Assembly (NCBI RefSeq): GCF_000687475.1
Contig: NC_057318.1
Coordinates: 5,084,001 to 5,148,000 of the forward strand
Direction of reading: 5' to 3'
Length of the DNA: 64,000 nucleotides
From: Ustilaginoidea virens
Taxonomy: Eukaryota > Ascomycota > Sordariomycetes > Hypocreales > Clavicipitaceae
Made by a program: the position numbers and the translations under genes. Shown here in pieces: positions 10,429 through 20,443 of this stretch. Below the pieces are notes generated by a model. It worked only from the letters and a program-made list of their open reading frames with translations, had not been told where the DNA came from and searched no databases. The stretch's first letter is position 1. Every line of letters begins with the position of its first letter.

Positions 10429-12234
10429 ATGGTTTCGCCGGACGAGCGTGCGCCGCTCCTCCATCACCCCGCAGAGGAAGACGAGGATGGACAAGAGTTT
10501 CGCGTCCACGAGAATCACGTCCCCCAAAACAGCTTCAGCACCGCAGATCGCGTCATGGTCTTGGCCTTGCTCTCGCTCGTCATCCTCACCAGCACCGTCG
10601 GATCTGTCCTCGGCGACGGAGGCCTCAACCGCATTCAACTCGACATCATCTGCCATACGGCCAACTCTACCGCTGCGCCTGGCACCGAGCCATGTGATTC
10701 CAAGCAGTCGATTCACGAGGCCGCCAAGTTGCAAGCGTGGAAGCGCAGCTTGTCCATGTTGATCGGCCTCCTGACGCTCGTACCCTACGGTCTTGCGGCC
10801 GACAGCTTCAGTCGCAGGAATCTCCTGGCTCTATCTGTCGCCGGGTCGCTTGTCTCCAAGGCAGCAGAGATCATCGTTTGTAAGCCAAGAGAAAACTCGT
10901 TCCAACCTGTTTGTAGACACACGCGTCCATTCCGCGACCGCCCGGTTCTAACCCCCTGCTCCCTCCTCTGCAGGCGCATTCCCCCATGCCTTCAACGTAC
11001 GCCTCGCATGGCTCTCTTCACTGTTTACCGTCGTTGGAGGCGGACCCTACGTCTTCTCTGCCGTCGTATTCGCTCTTGCCAGCGATGTTTCAAGCAAAGC
11101 ACAGCGGTAAAAAAAAAACCATCTCCGTGCACAACACCGCTCCACGCCTTGAAGCTGCTAATGAACGGAGCATTAGAGCCACAGTGTTTTTCGGCGTACA
11201 GTCTCTCGCATGGGCCGCTGGCATCATCAGCCAGCCCTTGCTCGTGACATTGCGCCACAGGGATCCATGGCTCGCCGTTTACGCTGGCCTTGCCATGATT
11301 TGCGCTTGCGCTGCACTGGTTCTTTTCTTGCCAGCCACCCGCGACGCCGCCTCTCTAACCGGGACAAGTTGTGTAACCGAGGAGTCGAGCTCAACCTCAT
11401 CCACCTGGGCAACGAATTGGTATGCCCGCGTCAAGTCTGCCACAAGGCCTCTGTGGACCACGGCTCGGTGGATTTTGCTGGACAACAAGACGCTGGGGGC
11501 AGTTTTACTCGGGGTACTCTTTGTAAACATGTCGGCACTTTCTCCTTCCACGGCCTATCGGTACGCGCTTGAGCGCTTTGACTGGTCACGTGAGCGTGTA
11601 AGCATCTTGCTCTTCCCCTTTTTTTGTTGCCAAGGGTTTTCCCATTGGAAATGGATTCCGTCTGGTTTGCTTGATGATTTATTTTCTGGTCCGTGACCTT
11701 ACATTCTAAACTAAACAGGTCGTCGTCGGCATCCTGCGTGTCAGCTCGTGGTCGACTCTGGCCGTGACGGCAGTCGCGCTGCCCGTCGTAGCGCAAGTCT
11801 TGACGAGACTCGACTTGACGCCTCTGCAGCAGAACGTCTGGCTGGCGAGGGTGGTTGTCTTTACCGTCATGATAGGGCACTTCATCAGCGGGCTGTCAAC
11901 TGCATGGGGTCCCCTCGTCGTTGGCACAGCGCTAGTGGCCTCTGCACGGGGGTTCTTCGTCGTCAGCAGGAGTTTGCTGGCGATTCTTGGCAACGACCGC
12001 CATCTCGCGGCGCTCTTCTCCCTGGCGGGGGCCGTGGAAATCGTTTCGTACTCGATACGACGGCCGCTGGCGGAGTGGCTACTGCGCGTCGGACGCGGCT
12101 GGGGGGACGCCTGGTACGGCTTGCCGTACTTTGTGGGCATTATCTTGGCTGCTGTCGGTGCTGTCGTAGCGGTGTCGTTGAGGCCTGGCGGGCGGTTGTC
12201 GGATGAACAAGTCCAGGATGACGAGGCTGCGTAG
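10429..12234 (+). CDS. Major facilitator superfamily transporter
   Basis: Polytopic plasma-membrane or organellar transporter of 506 aa. Exons 10429-10879, 10974-11106, 11177-11597 and 11719-12234; the phases 1, 2 and 0 all close. The N-terminus is acidic and cytosolic-looking, then hydrophobic segments begin at about residue 42 (VMVLALLSLVILTS). The stretch made from exon 2 and exon 3, GGGPYVFSAVVFALASDVSSKAQRATVFF, carries the GGGP...SDV...R-A signature of many fungal MFS proteins and supports both splice sites. The C-terminal half has several more hydrophobic segments and a short cytosolic tail. The substrate cannot be read from the sequence; a drug or metabolite efflux role is possible but unproven. 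No biosynthetic cluster surrounds it. Confidence 0.87.
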
Positions 12235-12303
12235 CGGGTCAACCATGGTTGAAGTAGGCGTGCGCCTGGTGAGGGAACTGAGATGACAGCAGGATTGCAG
12301 ATT

Positions 12304-12327
12304 GCAGGCGGGCAGGCGGGCAGGCGG

Positions 12328-12359
<32 letters not shown>
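12304..12359. repeat. 8-bp minisatellite (GGCAGGCG / GGCAGACG)
   Basis: About seven head-to-tail 8-bp units. The first three read GGCAGGCG-like and the last four GGCAGACG-like, so a point variant has itself been amplified. It lies between the MFS stop codon and the tRNA gene. Confidence 0.9.
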
Positions 12360-12540
12360 AATTGGCAAGTAGGTCTCTTAAATTTAATGTTGGTGCATGA
12401 TCAAGGTGAGTATATATGCATTGTACCTGCGTTAGATGCAAAAAAAGAAGTCGAGCAACTACATGCATGAACCGCAGGCACACTTTCTCTGGCGAAGCAT
12501 TAAAGGACCCGGCTTGGAAAGGAAACCCGGCAAAAACACA

Positions 12541-12612
12541 TGCGGCCATCGGGAGTCGAACCCGAGTCGGCTGAATGGAAATCAGCCATGCTAACCGTTA
12601 CACCATGGCCGC
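12541..12612 (-). tRNA. tRNA-Gly (anticodon UCC)
   Basis: Read on the minus strand the 72-nt sequence folds as a tRNA: 7-bp acceptor stem GCGGCCA/TGGCCGC plus A discriminator, D arm with the A-box-like TGGTGTAACGG, anticodon stem GCTGA/TCAGC closing a 7-nt loop TTTCCAT whose middle bases are UCC (decodes GGA, glycine), and a T arm with B box GGTTCGACTCC. No intron. CCA is not encoded, as expected for eukaryotes. Confidence 0.95.
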
Positions 12613-13112
12613 TTATGGTCGGCATATTGAAATGTAGCACTATACGCCGTGCCGCAATTGAACCTCGATGATATACGTTATTGACGTTAGGTTCAAGGCG
12701 GAAAATGGAAACACAAATACAGACATGACACCATCACGCCACATGTCCGACCGCCAAAGCCGCAACACGAGTGGTGGCATGCAACTACGTCATCATGTCG
12801 GGAGGGGTGGATGGGTGGGGGCCGGAAGCACAGCTTGGCTTGGCTTGATGATGCTCAGATGCAGACAACCGGCGATTTCATCTCTGCATCATGGAAGGGA
12901 GGAAGCTATCCGAGGTATTCGCTGGATGCAGGCCCGTTGACACTCGCGAAGAGAGACCTGACGCGTCGAGCGGCTTAAATAACCCTCCTTCTGCCCGCGG
13001 TGCTCCCTCCCCTCCCTCCCCTCCTTCCAACCCCCAGCGGCCATCGTGCTTTTCTCTGTCGTCCGGTCCGTCAAAACGTAAACGTAGTAGCCAGTGGAGA
13101 CAGTCAGTCGCA
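12613..13112. other. Intergenic: promoter region of the Hsp31-like gene
   Basis: No gene seen. The 90 bases before the start codon are pyrimidine-rich (CCTCCCTCCCCTCC type), a common feature of fungal 5' leaders. Confidence 0.5.
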
Positions 13113-13887
13113 ATGACCAAAAAGGTTCTCATCGTCCTCACCAGCGCCGACAGGATCCCCAAGCTGGACAGGCCCACGGGGTGGTACTTGGTATGCTCGC
13201 CCTGGCCATCCATCCATCCAAAGACGCAAAGTCGTGCCGTGCCCCCCCCCTAACCCCCCGCGACAGCCTGAGCTCGCGCACCCTTACCTCGTCCTCGCGC
13301 CCGAGGCCGAAATCGCCGTGGCCTCCCCCAAGGGCGGGGCGGCGCCGCTCGACCCCAGCTCCGTCGACGCGTACAAGTCGGACGAGGCGTCGGCCCGCTT
13401 CCTCCGCGACCACCGCTCCGTGTGGGAGGCGACCACGCCGCTGGCGGAGTATGTCGGCCGCGCGGGCGACTTCGACGCCGTCTTCTACCCCGGCGGCCAC
13501 GGCCCGATGCTGGACCTGGCCGCGGACGCCGACTCGGTGCGGCTGGTGGAGGAGTTCTACGCGGCGGGCAAGCCGGTGGCGGCCGTGTGCCACGGGCCCA
13601 TCGCCCTGCGCGACGCCAGGAGCAGCCGCAGCAGCGAGGGCGGCGAGCCGATCCTCCGCGGCAGGCGCGTCACGGGCTTCTCCAACGCGGAGGAGGAGCA
13701 GGTGCAGCTGAGCGCGGCGATGCCGTTCCTGCTGGAGGACGAGCTGAAGAGGGTGGGCGCCCGGTACGAGGCCGCCCCGGAGCCGTGGGGGGAAAAGGTC
13801 GTGGTGGATGGGCAGATCATCACGGGGCAGAACCCTGCGTCGGCCAAGGGCGTTGGGGAGGCCATCCTGAAGGCCATCGGTGCGTAG
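13113..13887 (+). CDS. Hsp31-type DJ-1/PfpI protein, likely glutathione-independent glyoxalase
   Basis: A 232-aa DJ-1/PfpI superfamily protein of the Hsp31 branch, whose members convert methylglyoxal to lactate without glutathione and act in stress survival, normally in the cytosol. Exons 13113-13190 and 13267-13887. The splice rebuilds GWYLPELAHPY, the Hsp31 block that supplies the catalytic glutamate (Glu28 here). The nucleophile elbow AVCHGP places Cys134 next to His135. Other family blocks are FYPGGHGP and the terminal GQNPASAKGVGEAIL. Length matches yeast Hsp31 (about 237 aa). Enzyme activity is inferred from the conserved residues. A 41-base T tract begins 20 bp after the stop codon. 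Confidence 0.9.
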
Positions 13888-13905
13888 GCGTGGGAGACTT
13901 GTGCG

Positions 13906-13907
<2 letters not shown>

Positions 13908-13948
<41 letters not shown>
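13908..13948. repeat. Homopolymer T tract, 41 bases
   Basis: 41 consecutive T just after the Hsp31-like stop codon. Confidence 0.95.
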
Positions 13949-14086
13949 CCCTTTGTCTGTCGAAAACGTACGCAGGGACGAGTCTGGACTCGAAACACGA
14001 GAATGTTTGCTGTGCTGCTCATGTGTTGCCGTTGTGGTGGGGATACAGTGAGGATGTTGACGACTCTGTGCTCCGTATGGCGGAGA

Positions 14087-14153
14087 CAGTGGGCAGTGGG
14101 CAGTGGGCAGTGGGCACTGCCTGCTGCCAATTGCCAATTGCCAATTGCCAAGT
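14087..14153. repeat. Facing 7-bp repeats forming an imperfect inverted repeat
   Basis: About four GGGCAGT units are followed within a few bases by about four TGCCAAT units. The reverse complement of the second unit (ATTGGCA) resembles the first at most positions, so the block could fold into an imperfect hairpin. Confidence 0.8.
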
Positions 14154-14225
14154 TCCAACCTCTCGCCCAGGAAATATCCTGCCAGCTGCCAGGCCAATGC
14201 CGACTTTCAACCTCTCGCCCAGAAG

Positions 14226-14277
14226 CATCGCCCAGAATCATCGCCCAGAATCATCGCCCAGAATCATCGCCCAGAAA
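14226..14277. repeat. 13-bp tandem repeat (CATCGCCCAGAAT)x4
   Basis: Three perfect copies and a fourth ending AAA instead of AAT. The CTCGCCCAG core also occurs at 14162-14170 and 14213-14222. The array ends about 60 bp before the Dcc1-like start codon. Confidence 0.92.
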
Positions 14278-14339
14278 CATCCTCGCAGCTGCCTGGCTTC
14301 AGCTTCACCTGCCCACGCCTACGGCGCACTCTGTCCACC

Positions 14340-14799
14340 ATGTCCGCCCAGCACCAGGTCCAAGCAGTAACCCTCGTCCACCGCCCCCACGACTCCGGCT
14401 ACCGCCTGCTGGAACTTCCGCCCGACCTCGCCAATCTCCTCGAATCCGACGCTGCCCCCGTGTCAGTCGCCCCCCCCTGCAAATCATTGACAGACTCCGT
14501 GCTGACCCGCCTCCTTGCTCCCCTTTTGAAGCCTCACCCTGGAGTCTTCGCCCGCCTCGGCCGTTCTCCGCACCCCGGATAGGGCCTACAGCCTCCGCCA
14601 GAAAAACACCTCCAACGCTCTGTATCTTCTAGAGCCGGGCGCGTCGTCGGATTCGTCCCAGCCGGAGGCCGCCATCATATCGACGCTTCATGAGACCGTG
14701 GAACTTGAGGCCATCGCGGAGCCCCCTGCTCGGCCTGACGGACTCGCCGATACGGGAGGCAGAGGCAAGTGGCATGAGAGGTTTGGAAGGGGACGGTGA
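14340..14799 (+). CDS. DCC1: Short Dcc1-like sister chromatid cohesion protein
   Basis: Dcc1 joins Ctf8 and Ctf18 in the alternative clamp loader Ctf18-RFC, which acts at replication forks in cohesion. Exons 14340-14461 and 14532-14799 give only 129 aa. The spliced product carries the N-terminal Dcc1 signature: LLELPPDL...LLESDAAPV, then TLESSPASAVLRTPDRAYSLRQKNTSNALYLL, matching the family pattern of a threonine/serine-rich strand followed by an 'LRT.D..Y.LR...SN.L.L' block. The frame then ends in a basic tail (GKWHERFGRGR) at 14799. Yeast and human Dcc1 are roughly 380-395 aa and carry C-terminal winged helices; those are missing here, and only about 200 bp separate this stop from the convergent RAD4 stop. 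The family call rests on motif recognition and is moderately sure; the gene could instead be an unrelated small protein. Confidence 0.6.
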
Positions 14800-15005
14800 C
14801 GCCGACTGACTGCCGCGTCTTCATGTGTATGTATATATCTATATGTGTACATGTGTATATACTTGTCCTCTTCCGCACCCGACAATGGGAAATTTGGTAC
14901 ATGGAGAGCCGGATCTTGCGTTGCAAGTGAGTGACCTGGGTTGGTGCTGTTGAAGTCTGGCGTGACACACAACAAAGCTCCAAAATTACACACATTTTCA
15001 CTCGT

Positions 15006-17914
15006 TCAATAGTGTTCAACAGTGAGTCCCTCGTCACCATCGTCATCCATCTCCTCGTCGCCAACCGGAAAGAAGCCAGACGCGTGGTGCTGCCGCCCCT
15101 CGTCATCATCATCATCGTCATCATCATCATCATCATGTGCCTCCTCGTAGCCGTCTGGGATGAAGCCTCCGCCGGCCTTTCCGTCATTTCCTACCGCATG
15201 CCCGGTGTGGCCCACCGAACCTGTCGCTTTGCCACGGCCGAAAATCGTTGCGTTTTCGTCCACGTCGCCATAGTCTTGCCGAATCCTCTCCACGATGCGC
15301 AGCCCCATGATGAACCTCCGCCACTGACTCAACGAGGCCTTGCGGCGCTTCTCGTCCTCCTTTCGCCTGCGCTCCGCCTCGTCCTTTTCTAGCTCGGCCA
15401 TGACTTGGTCATGATGCTCTTGGGCAATGACGACGCCTTGGATGACAGGAACGGCCATCCGATGCCCAAACTCAAAATCGACAACCGCCTCTGCGTAGTC
15501 TATCTTGAGTCGCTTGCACACTTTTACAACTCCTCTAAAAGGAACGTGAACGGCGCCTTCCGGACACATGTGCTCCGCAAACAGATCAATGTTGCTATAC
15601 CATGGTTTTGTTAGCGTCGGATGGATGCGTCTCGGCTGAGGGGAGAGCGGCAAGCTTACCCGTACTCGTTCTTTGGGATGACTCCGTTTTCGATGGGCGG
15701 TGGGATGATCCAGTCTGTCTGATGGTGGCTGAACAATCCCTGCAAAACCTTCTCGCCGGTAGCGGCTTCCGCCTCGAGGATTTCTCGCTTTCGGTTCAGC
15801 GTCGCGGCACGATACGGAACTCGTTTCAGAGGCTGCTCCCCGGCCAGGGGAGCGCGTCCTTGTTTATGCCAAGTCTCGGCGCTCTTGACCTGAACAACGT
15901 CCGACCTCAGGTACACATCTTCTTCCTGCATCTTGCCGCCCTTGGCTTTGTTCTTGAACTTTCTCACCGGGGTGGCATTGGGGACCAGGGCCTCTTCCCG
16001 CTTCAGGTGTCTTTCCAGGACGAATTCTTTCGACTGCTTGAAGTGCTGCAGTGTTTCCTCGCCTTCCTTGACCTCCTTTTTTTCTGCCTTTGCTGGTTTC
16101 AGGTCCACCGCGTCTTCCTCGTCGTCTATCTCGGTGAGCGGATGGGTTTTCGTTCCCCTTCGATATCCCGAGAGCGCCGATTGGAACCAATCGAACTCGT
16201 GGTATTTTTTCGCCCTTCTGCCGTTGTTGCCCACGACAACTCTCTCTGCGGGCATTCGAAATCCTTTTGTTCTTCCAGGCAGGACTTTTCGTTTTAGGTA
16301 CCGGACAGTCACGTCCTTGGCTGTGCCATCCGCCGAGTATCCGACCACGTAGGCTATGACTTGCTTTGCCTTGTCTGCCCTCTGCCCTCTGGGCTCGAAG
16401 CTTTCGGCAAGCTCCCGATTTGTCGCCACCAGGTTCTTAACGATGGCGTCGACGGGCAAATACTTCTCGGTGACTGGAGACAGGACTTCAGTCCAGTAAT
16501 GAGGGAAGGGCAGATCGGCGTCATGTTGGCGCAATCTCGGTGCGGTATCTTTAGACGTGAATCCCGCACTTACCACAGACTCGTCATCCGTGTCCAAGTA
16601 CTCGGGTCGTAATTCATCCTCGCTGTCTGGAAAAGGATCCGGTTTGGCCTTGGCTTTTGAAGAAGCGCTCCGCCTTGAGGCTGGACCAGAGACTACATGA
16701 TGTTTATGCCCAGACTTATCGGGCAAGACGTTTTTTCGTGAAGTATCCGCGGCAGCTTGCTCGGCGCAGGTCACTGGGGCCTCCGCCGCCGGGTCGAGTT
16801 TTTCGGCATCGGCATCTTCAGACTTACTCCACCCAAAGCCCAGCGGTTGTAAGCTGGCCACCATTCTAGCTTCCATGCTCAAGCCGCGCAACAGCGCTGT
16901 AAACAGCTGAGCTCCAATATCCCTGCTTCCCTGGCAGGTGCGGGCGCTCGTGCGAAACTCATCCAGGCTTGCGACCCTTTCCCCAAACTGATCTTGATGG
17001 GCAAAATTCTCCTTGTACGCCTTGGTCAGCCTATCGAGCCTCTCCAAGGTCATGTAGCCTCGTTTGCGCAGCCCGGGGGCTGTGATCTTGAATCTCTGTT
17101 TCCACCACGACGCCAGCGATTGCATGAGCCGAAACAAGGGATCGCCGTGGCTCAAGTCGACAGCGCCCTCCTCGAGCTTTCTAGCTGAAGCTTCCCAATC
17201 GCGGCGCCCCCTCTTTTTCCTGGCGTCTTTTTCGCCCGATTTGCCTTTGGGCGAGGGCAGCGCTGATCGTCGGCCCGCGGGCGCGACGATTCCGGATTTG
17301 CGTCTCCAGCTGTCAATCTCATCCCACATCTTGGGCGAGAGGTGGGAAATCATGGTTGCTTGCACTTCAAGGTCGCAAAGCCATGAATTGCGTATCGCAT
17401 TGTGCCAGAGGAGGGTGAGCACGTGCAAAGAGTGCGTCGCAATCCGGGCCTTGCGCTCTCGTTTGGAAGGCCCTTTCTTGTCTCCAAACAGGTTTGCCAG
17501 CGACGTCCGTGAGTCCTTGGTCAATGTCAACTCAAGGTCTCCCGAAACAAAAGGCACATCCGAGTGGGACGGGGCAGGGGCTGCGACGTCCTCGAATTCA
17601 AAGTCTTCATCCTCGTCTTCGGAAGGCCCGTTGGCGACTTGGGGCTGCTTCGCAGGTGGACCAGCTTCAAAGTCCTCGTCTGAAAAGGAAGTCAAGGAGC
17701 TATCGTCGTCTCCCACGCCCGAGGCCTGGAATATCGAACCAGCACTGTTCCCAGACAGTGGTGTGGTGGTTGCATCCAAGTCATCGTAAAGAGTGGGTTT
17801 GCGCCGAGCCGAGAGTATCAGAGGACCGCGGTTCCTTTTTTTGCCACTTCCAGATTCACCATCAGAGGCATCTGTTGTTCCGCGCAATCGCTTGCGTGGC
17901 ACATGGGGAGGCAT
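15006..17914 (-). CDS. RAD4: DNA damage recognition protein Rad4/XPC
   Basis: Nucleotide-excision-repair damage sensor that works with Rad23 in the nucleus. Exons in gene order 17914-15660 and 15594-15006 (intron 15595-15659) give 947 aa. The N-terminus is basic then acidic (runs of S, D, E). A transglutaminase-like fold follows from about residue 150 (THSLHVLTLLWHNAIRNSWLCD), and the second half carries the beta-hairpin domains: the DVTVRYLKRKVLPGRTKGFR and YHEFDWFQSAL blocks, FKQSKEFVLERHLKREEAL (BHD1), and NEYGNIDLFAEHMCPEGAVHVPFRG across the splice junction (BHD3 start). The intron model restores NEYG-NIDLF exactly. The C-terminal tail contains an 11-residue aspartate run coded by an ATC/ATG-type repeat (about 15103-15136). 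Transcribed towards the Dcc1-like gene. Confidence 0.94.
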
Positions 17915-18701
17915 TTGGATGCGTGCTGAAGATGTGGCAGCATTGCAGAGGGGAAGAACTCCAACTTAGTTTCTCATTCATGGAGATGGGGGGGGGGGGG
18001 GGGGTAGGTGTGATTGGGTCACGGTGATTGGCATGTTCCAGTCGTCATCCGTTTTCTGGGCGCAAAGTACAACACGAAGCCACGTGAGGCTACGAGCCGG
18101 ACTGATTGACTGAAGCAGAATCGTTCGTCAGCAGGTGCCAAACCCGTAGACACCAATAGCTTGGGCCCGTACCTGCAGGTAACTGCGTCATGCGGACTGA
18201 ATTCATTGCAATCTGCAGTTTTAGTTTTGGCCCAAGCCAAGATCGAGACTCTGAGCTATTGTCAACTGTATGTAGATGGCCCACCAACTCACAAAACAAG
18301 TTGCGCCGCCTTACCCTGCACATAGCATGCGATGTACATGCGTTGTGTACTGAGCGATTCATGTTGAAGATGGGAGACAAATACAACCAGTCTTGGTGCC
18401 ATATGGGTAATGCGGCTTTCTTATACTCGTGCCACCCCGGCCCTGCCTTGACGGTGTCTAATCACCGGGATTTCTAATGTGCTGCTGCTGCTGCTTGTGC
18501 TGCTACTGCTGCTGCTGCTCCTCGTTGTCACCGCCAACCCAGCCAGTTTCACTCGGAAGCGTCTCACAATCCTCGATTCCATGGGAAACAGGGAGCTGCG
18601 TCCCCCTTTGGCTCTTAAAGCCTGGTATTCCGGAGGGTTTGGCGCCAAGGAGCAGCTCCGTAGAACCTCCTCCAACTTCCATCTACGTCGACTGAACTGC
18701 C
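17915..18701. other. Intergenic between RAD4 and the AN1 zinc-finger gene
   Basis: No gene seen. Holds a 17-base G tract at 17988-18004, close to the RAD4 start and so in its 5' region, and CTG/CTA-rich repeats at about 18479-18523. Confidence 0.5.
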
Positions 18702-19628
18702 TTAGACTTCTATCAGGTCCGCAGGCGGCCCAACTCCTCTCAGCAGAATGATGGTATTTCCGCTTTGCAATGCAGACCCGGCCTTTTCCCCGTAGTCCAA
18801 AATTCTCCCCCCTTCCACATGGAAGACGCGCAGTTTGTCCTTGTCGTCTGAGCTCTTGTTATTGATGTTTTGAACCTGCAAACCGGACGCTGCCTGATCT
18901 AGCAATCGACCTACGACCCAGTCCTGCGAGAAGAAGAATTCACCTTTGGGGAACTTGGCCTGGGCTGTTTCCGCCTCGGCCTCGACGAAGAGATACAGCC
19001 GCTTGTCCTCGGCGATCCTCTTGTCCCCCCTTGCCGTCTTCTTGAGCTTCTGCGTGGCTACCACGCGAGCCGCTGCCGAGCTCGGCCTCGGCTTCGGCAG
19101 CGCTCTTCCTGCCTGCTGCTTCTTGGCGGAGCCCCAAGCCCTGAGCTTTTCGAGCGCAGACCGCGTCCTTTGCGCAACGTCTATCTGCATGGGCCGGGCC
19201 CCGACGGGCACCAGGTTCCTGCAATCATGGTCCTCCCTCAGACGGTGTCTCAAGCAGTAATCGCGATTGCAGGCATCGCAGTGCACTCCGGGAGTGAGGG
19301 ACGTGCCCACGACCGTTTTGCATTCTGGCGATGCGCAAGGCTTTTCCGAGACCTTATCCCGCAGCGTCTTGCCCTGTCCGATGGACGGCTTTGACAAGTC
19401 GGCCAATCGCTTTCGTTCTGCCCACGCCCCCGGGTTGGTGCATCTGTGAGAGGTTTCTGTTCTGTGGTCGAGACAGAAAGTCTTGGTGCAGGACTGGCAA
19501 AGAAACGGCAGGAAGTCGAGCTGGTTGCAATAGTCAAACTGGCAATGCGTGCCAACCAGACTCGCGTCGTGCTTGTCCCTCATGATGTAGCTGGTCTCCT
19601 GGTCGCCGGAATTTGAGGACGAGGCCAT
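18702..19628 (-). CDS. Cuz1/ZFAND1-like protein with two AN1 zinc fingers
   Basis: Single-exon gene for 308 aa. Two AN1-type fingers are visible: residues 29-63 (Cys29...CNQ...CQSC...FCLDHR...HRC) and 98-136 (CASPEC...CDAC...YCLRHR...HDC). A basic, alanine-rich linker follows, then a C-terminal part (about 200-308) that looks like a ubiquitin-like fold ending in an ILLRGVG strand. This order matches yeast Cuz1 and animal ZFAND1, which couple Cdc48/p97 to the proteasome during arsenite stress; that function is inferred. The chosen start MASSSNSG is the first ATG after a long purine-rich (+ strand) tract, which is a pyrimidine-rich leader on the sense strand. The stop TAA is at 18702-18704. Confidence 0.87.
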   Translation of the reverse strand: MASSSNSGDQETSYIMRDKHDASLVGTHCQFDYCNQLDFLPFLCQSCTKTFCLDHRTETSHRCTNPGAWAERKRLADLSKPSIGQGKTLRDKVSEKPCASPECKTVVGTSLTPGVHCDACNRDYCLRHRLREDHDCRNLVPVGARPMQIDVAQRTRSALEKLRAWGSAKKQQAGRALPKPRPSSAAARVVATQKLKKTARGDKRIAEDKRLYLFVEAEAETAQAKFPKGEFFFSQDWVVGRLLDQAASGLQVQNINNKSSDDKDKLRVFHVEGGRILDYGEKAGSALQSGNTIILLRGVGPPADLIEV

Positions 19629-20443
19629 GATGAAAGGGAGAGAAAATAATGATGCGCGATACACAAAACAGAAGAAACAGTACAAAAAAGGAAAAAAAGA
19701 GAAAGGGGAAGAAGACAAAAAAGAGGGAAAAGAAGGACAAGAAGGAAGGCCAAAGGCAAGAAAGAAAAGAAGACACCAGCGCGCGGAGGGTGGAGGCGAA
19801 GACGAGGAGGATGACGCCTCGGTAAGTGCCTGGACTGAGTGAGTGGATGGATGGTGGTGATGAGAAAGCACAAGTAGATACTGGTCGCTGACAAAATCCA
19901 GGCTTACAAGTTCCAGGCGAGGAACGTACTGGAAGGACCCACGACAAGGCTGGCCTGGCCCATTTGCGGCCAAAGAGCAACACGTCAACTGGTCTCCTTC
20001 ACGCATCGCATGGTCAGGTGAATGCCGCGGAAAAATAGGCAACACCTTGGTATACTTTATCTGCAAGGAAAGGAGCATGGCTTTGGTAAATCGTGATTAC
20101 GAAAGTGCTGGCAGTTGATAGGTGCCGAGGTCCTGTGCGATGAACCAACCAGACGTCACCAGGTGCACACATCCCTTCACAGATTGCTCTCCTGCAAGAC
20201 TGTTGCAGGCTCGATACATTGCTATTTATTATTGAGTTGAAAAAAAAAGAAAAAAGAAACGTGGACTGGGCTGGAAACGCTGATAAAACTTCCACCCAAG
20301 GGAAAAACAGGCCCGGGTGCGCAAGACTCGACAAGACGTGGCCCGAGGAGCAATCAGGTTTGACGCATCGAGCACGAGCACGACCACGACCACAATCAAC
20401 CTGGCGGCGAGCCCTCAACCTGCCGTTTGCAAGCAGTCGACGG
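19629..20443. other. Intergenic with long polypurine tract
   Basis: The + strand from about 19640 to 19810 is almost all A and G, so the sense-strand leader of the AN1 gene is CT-rich just before its ATG. The remainder is the upstream promoter and the 3' side of MTP18. No further gene is supported. Confidence 0.55.

Larger units (their letters stand above)
13888..14339. other. Intergenic spacer and leader of the Dcc1-like gene
   Basis: 452 bp made up largely of simple sequence: the 41-base T tract, the paired 7-bp repeats and the 13-bp repeats listed separately. No gene seen. Confidence 0.6.

Noticed and set aside
10429..12234. Secondary-metabolite cluster around the MFS transporter and Zn2Cys6 factor
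   Set aside because: Neighbours are SDH3, TAF6, a tRNA and an Hsp31-like gene; no synthase, P450 or other tailoring enzyme is present.
13138..14241. 367-codon minus-strand frame opposite the Hsp31-like gene
   Set aside because: Contains a lysine run from the T41 tract and reads antisense to a gene with a clear catalytic motif.
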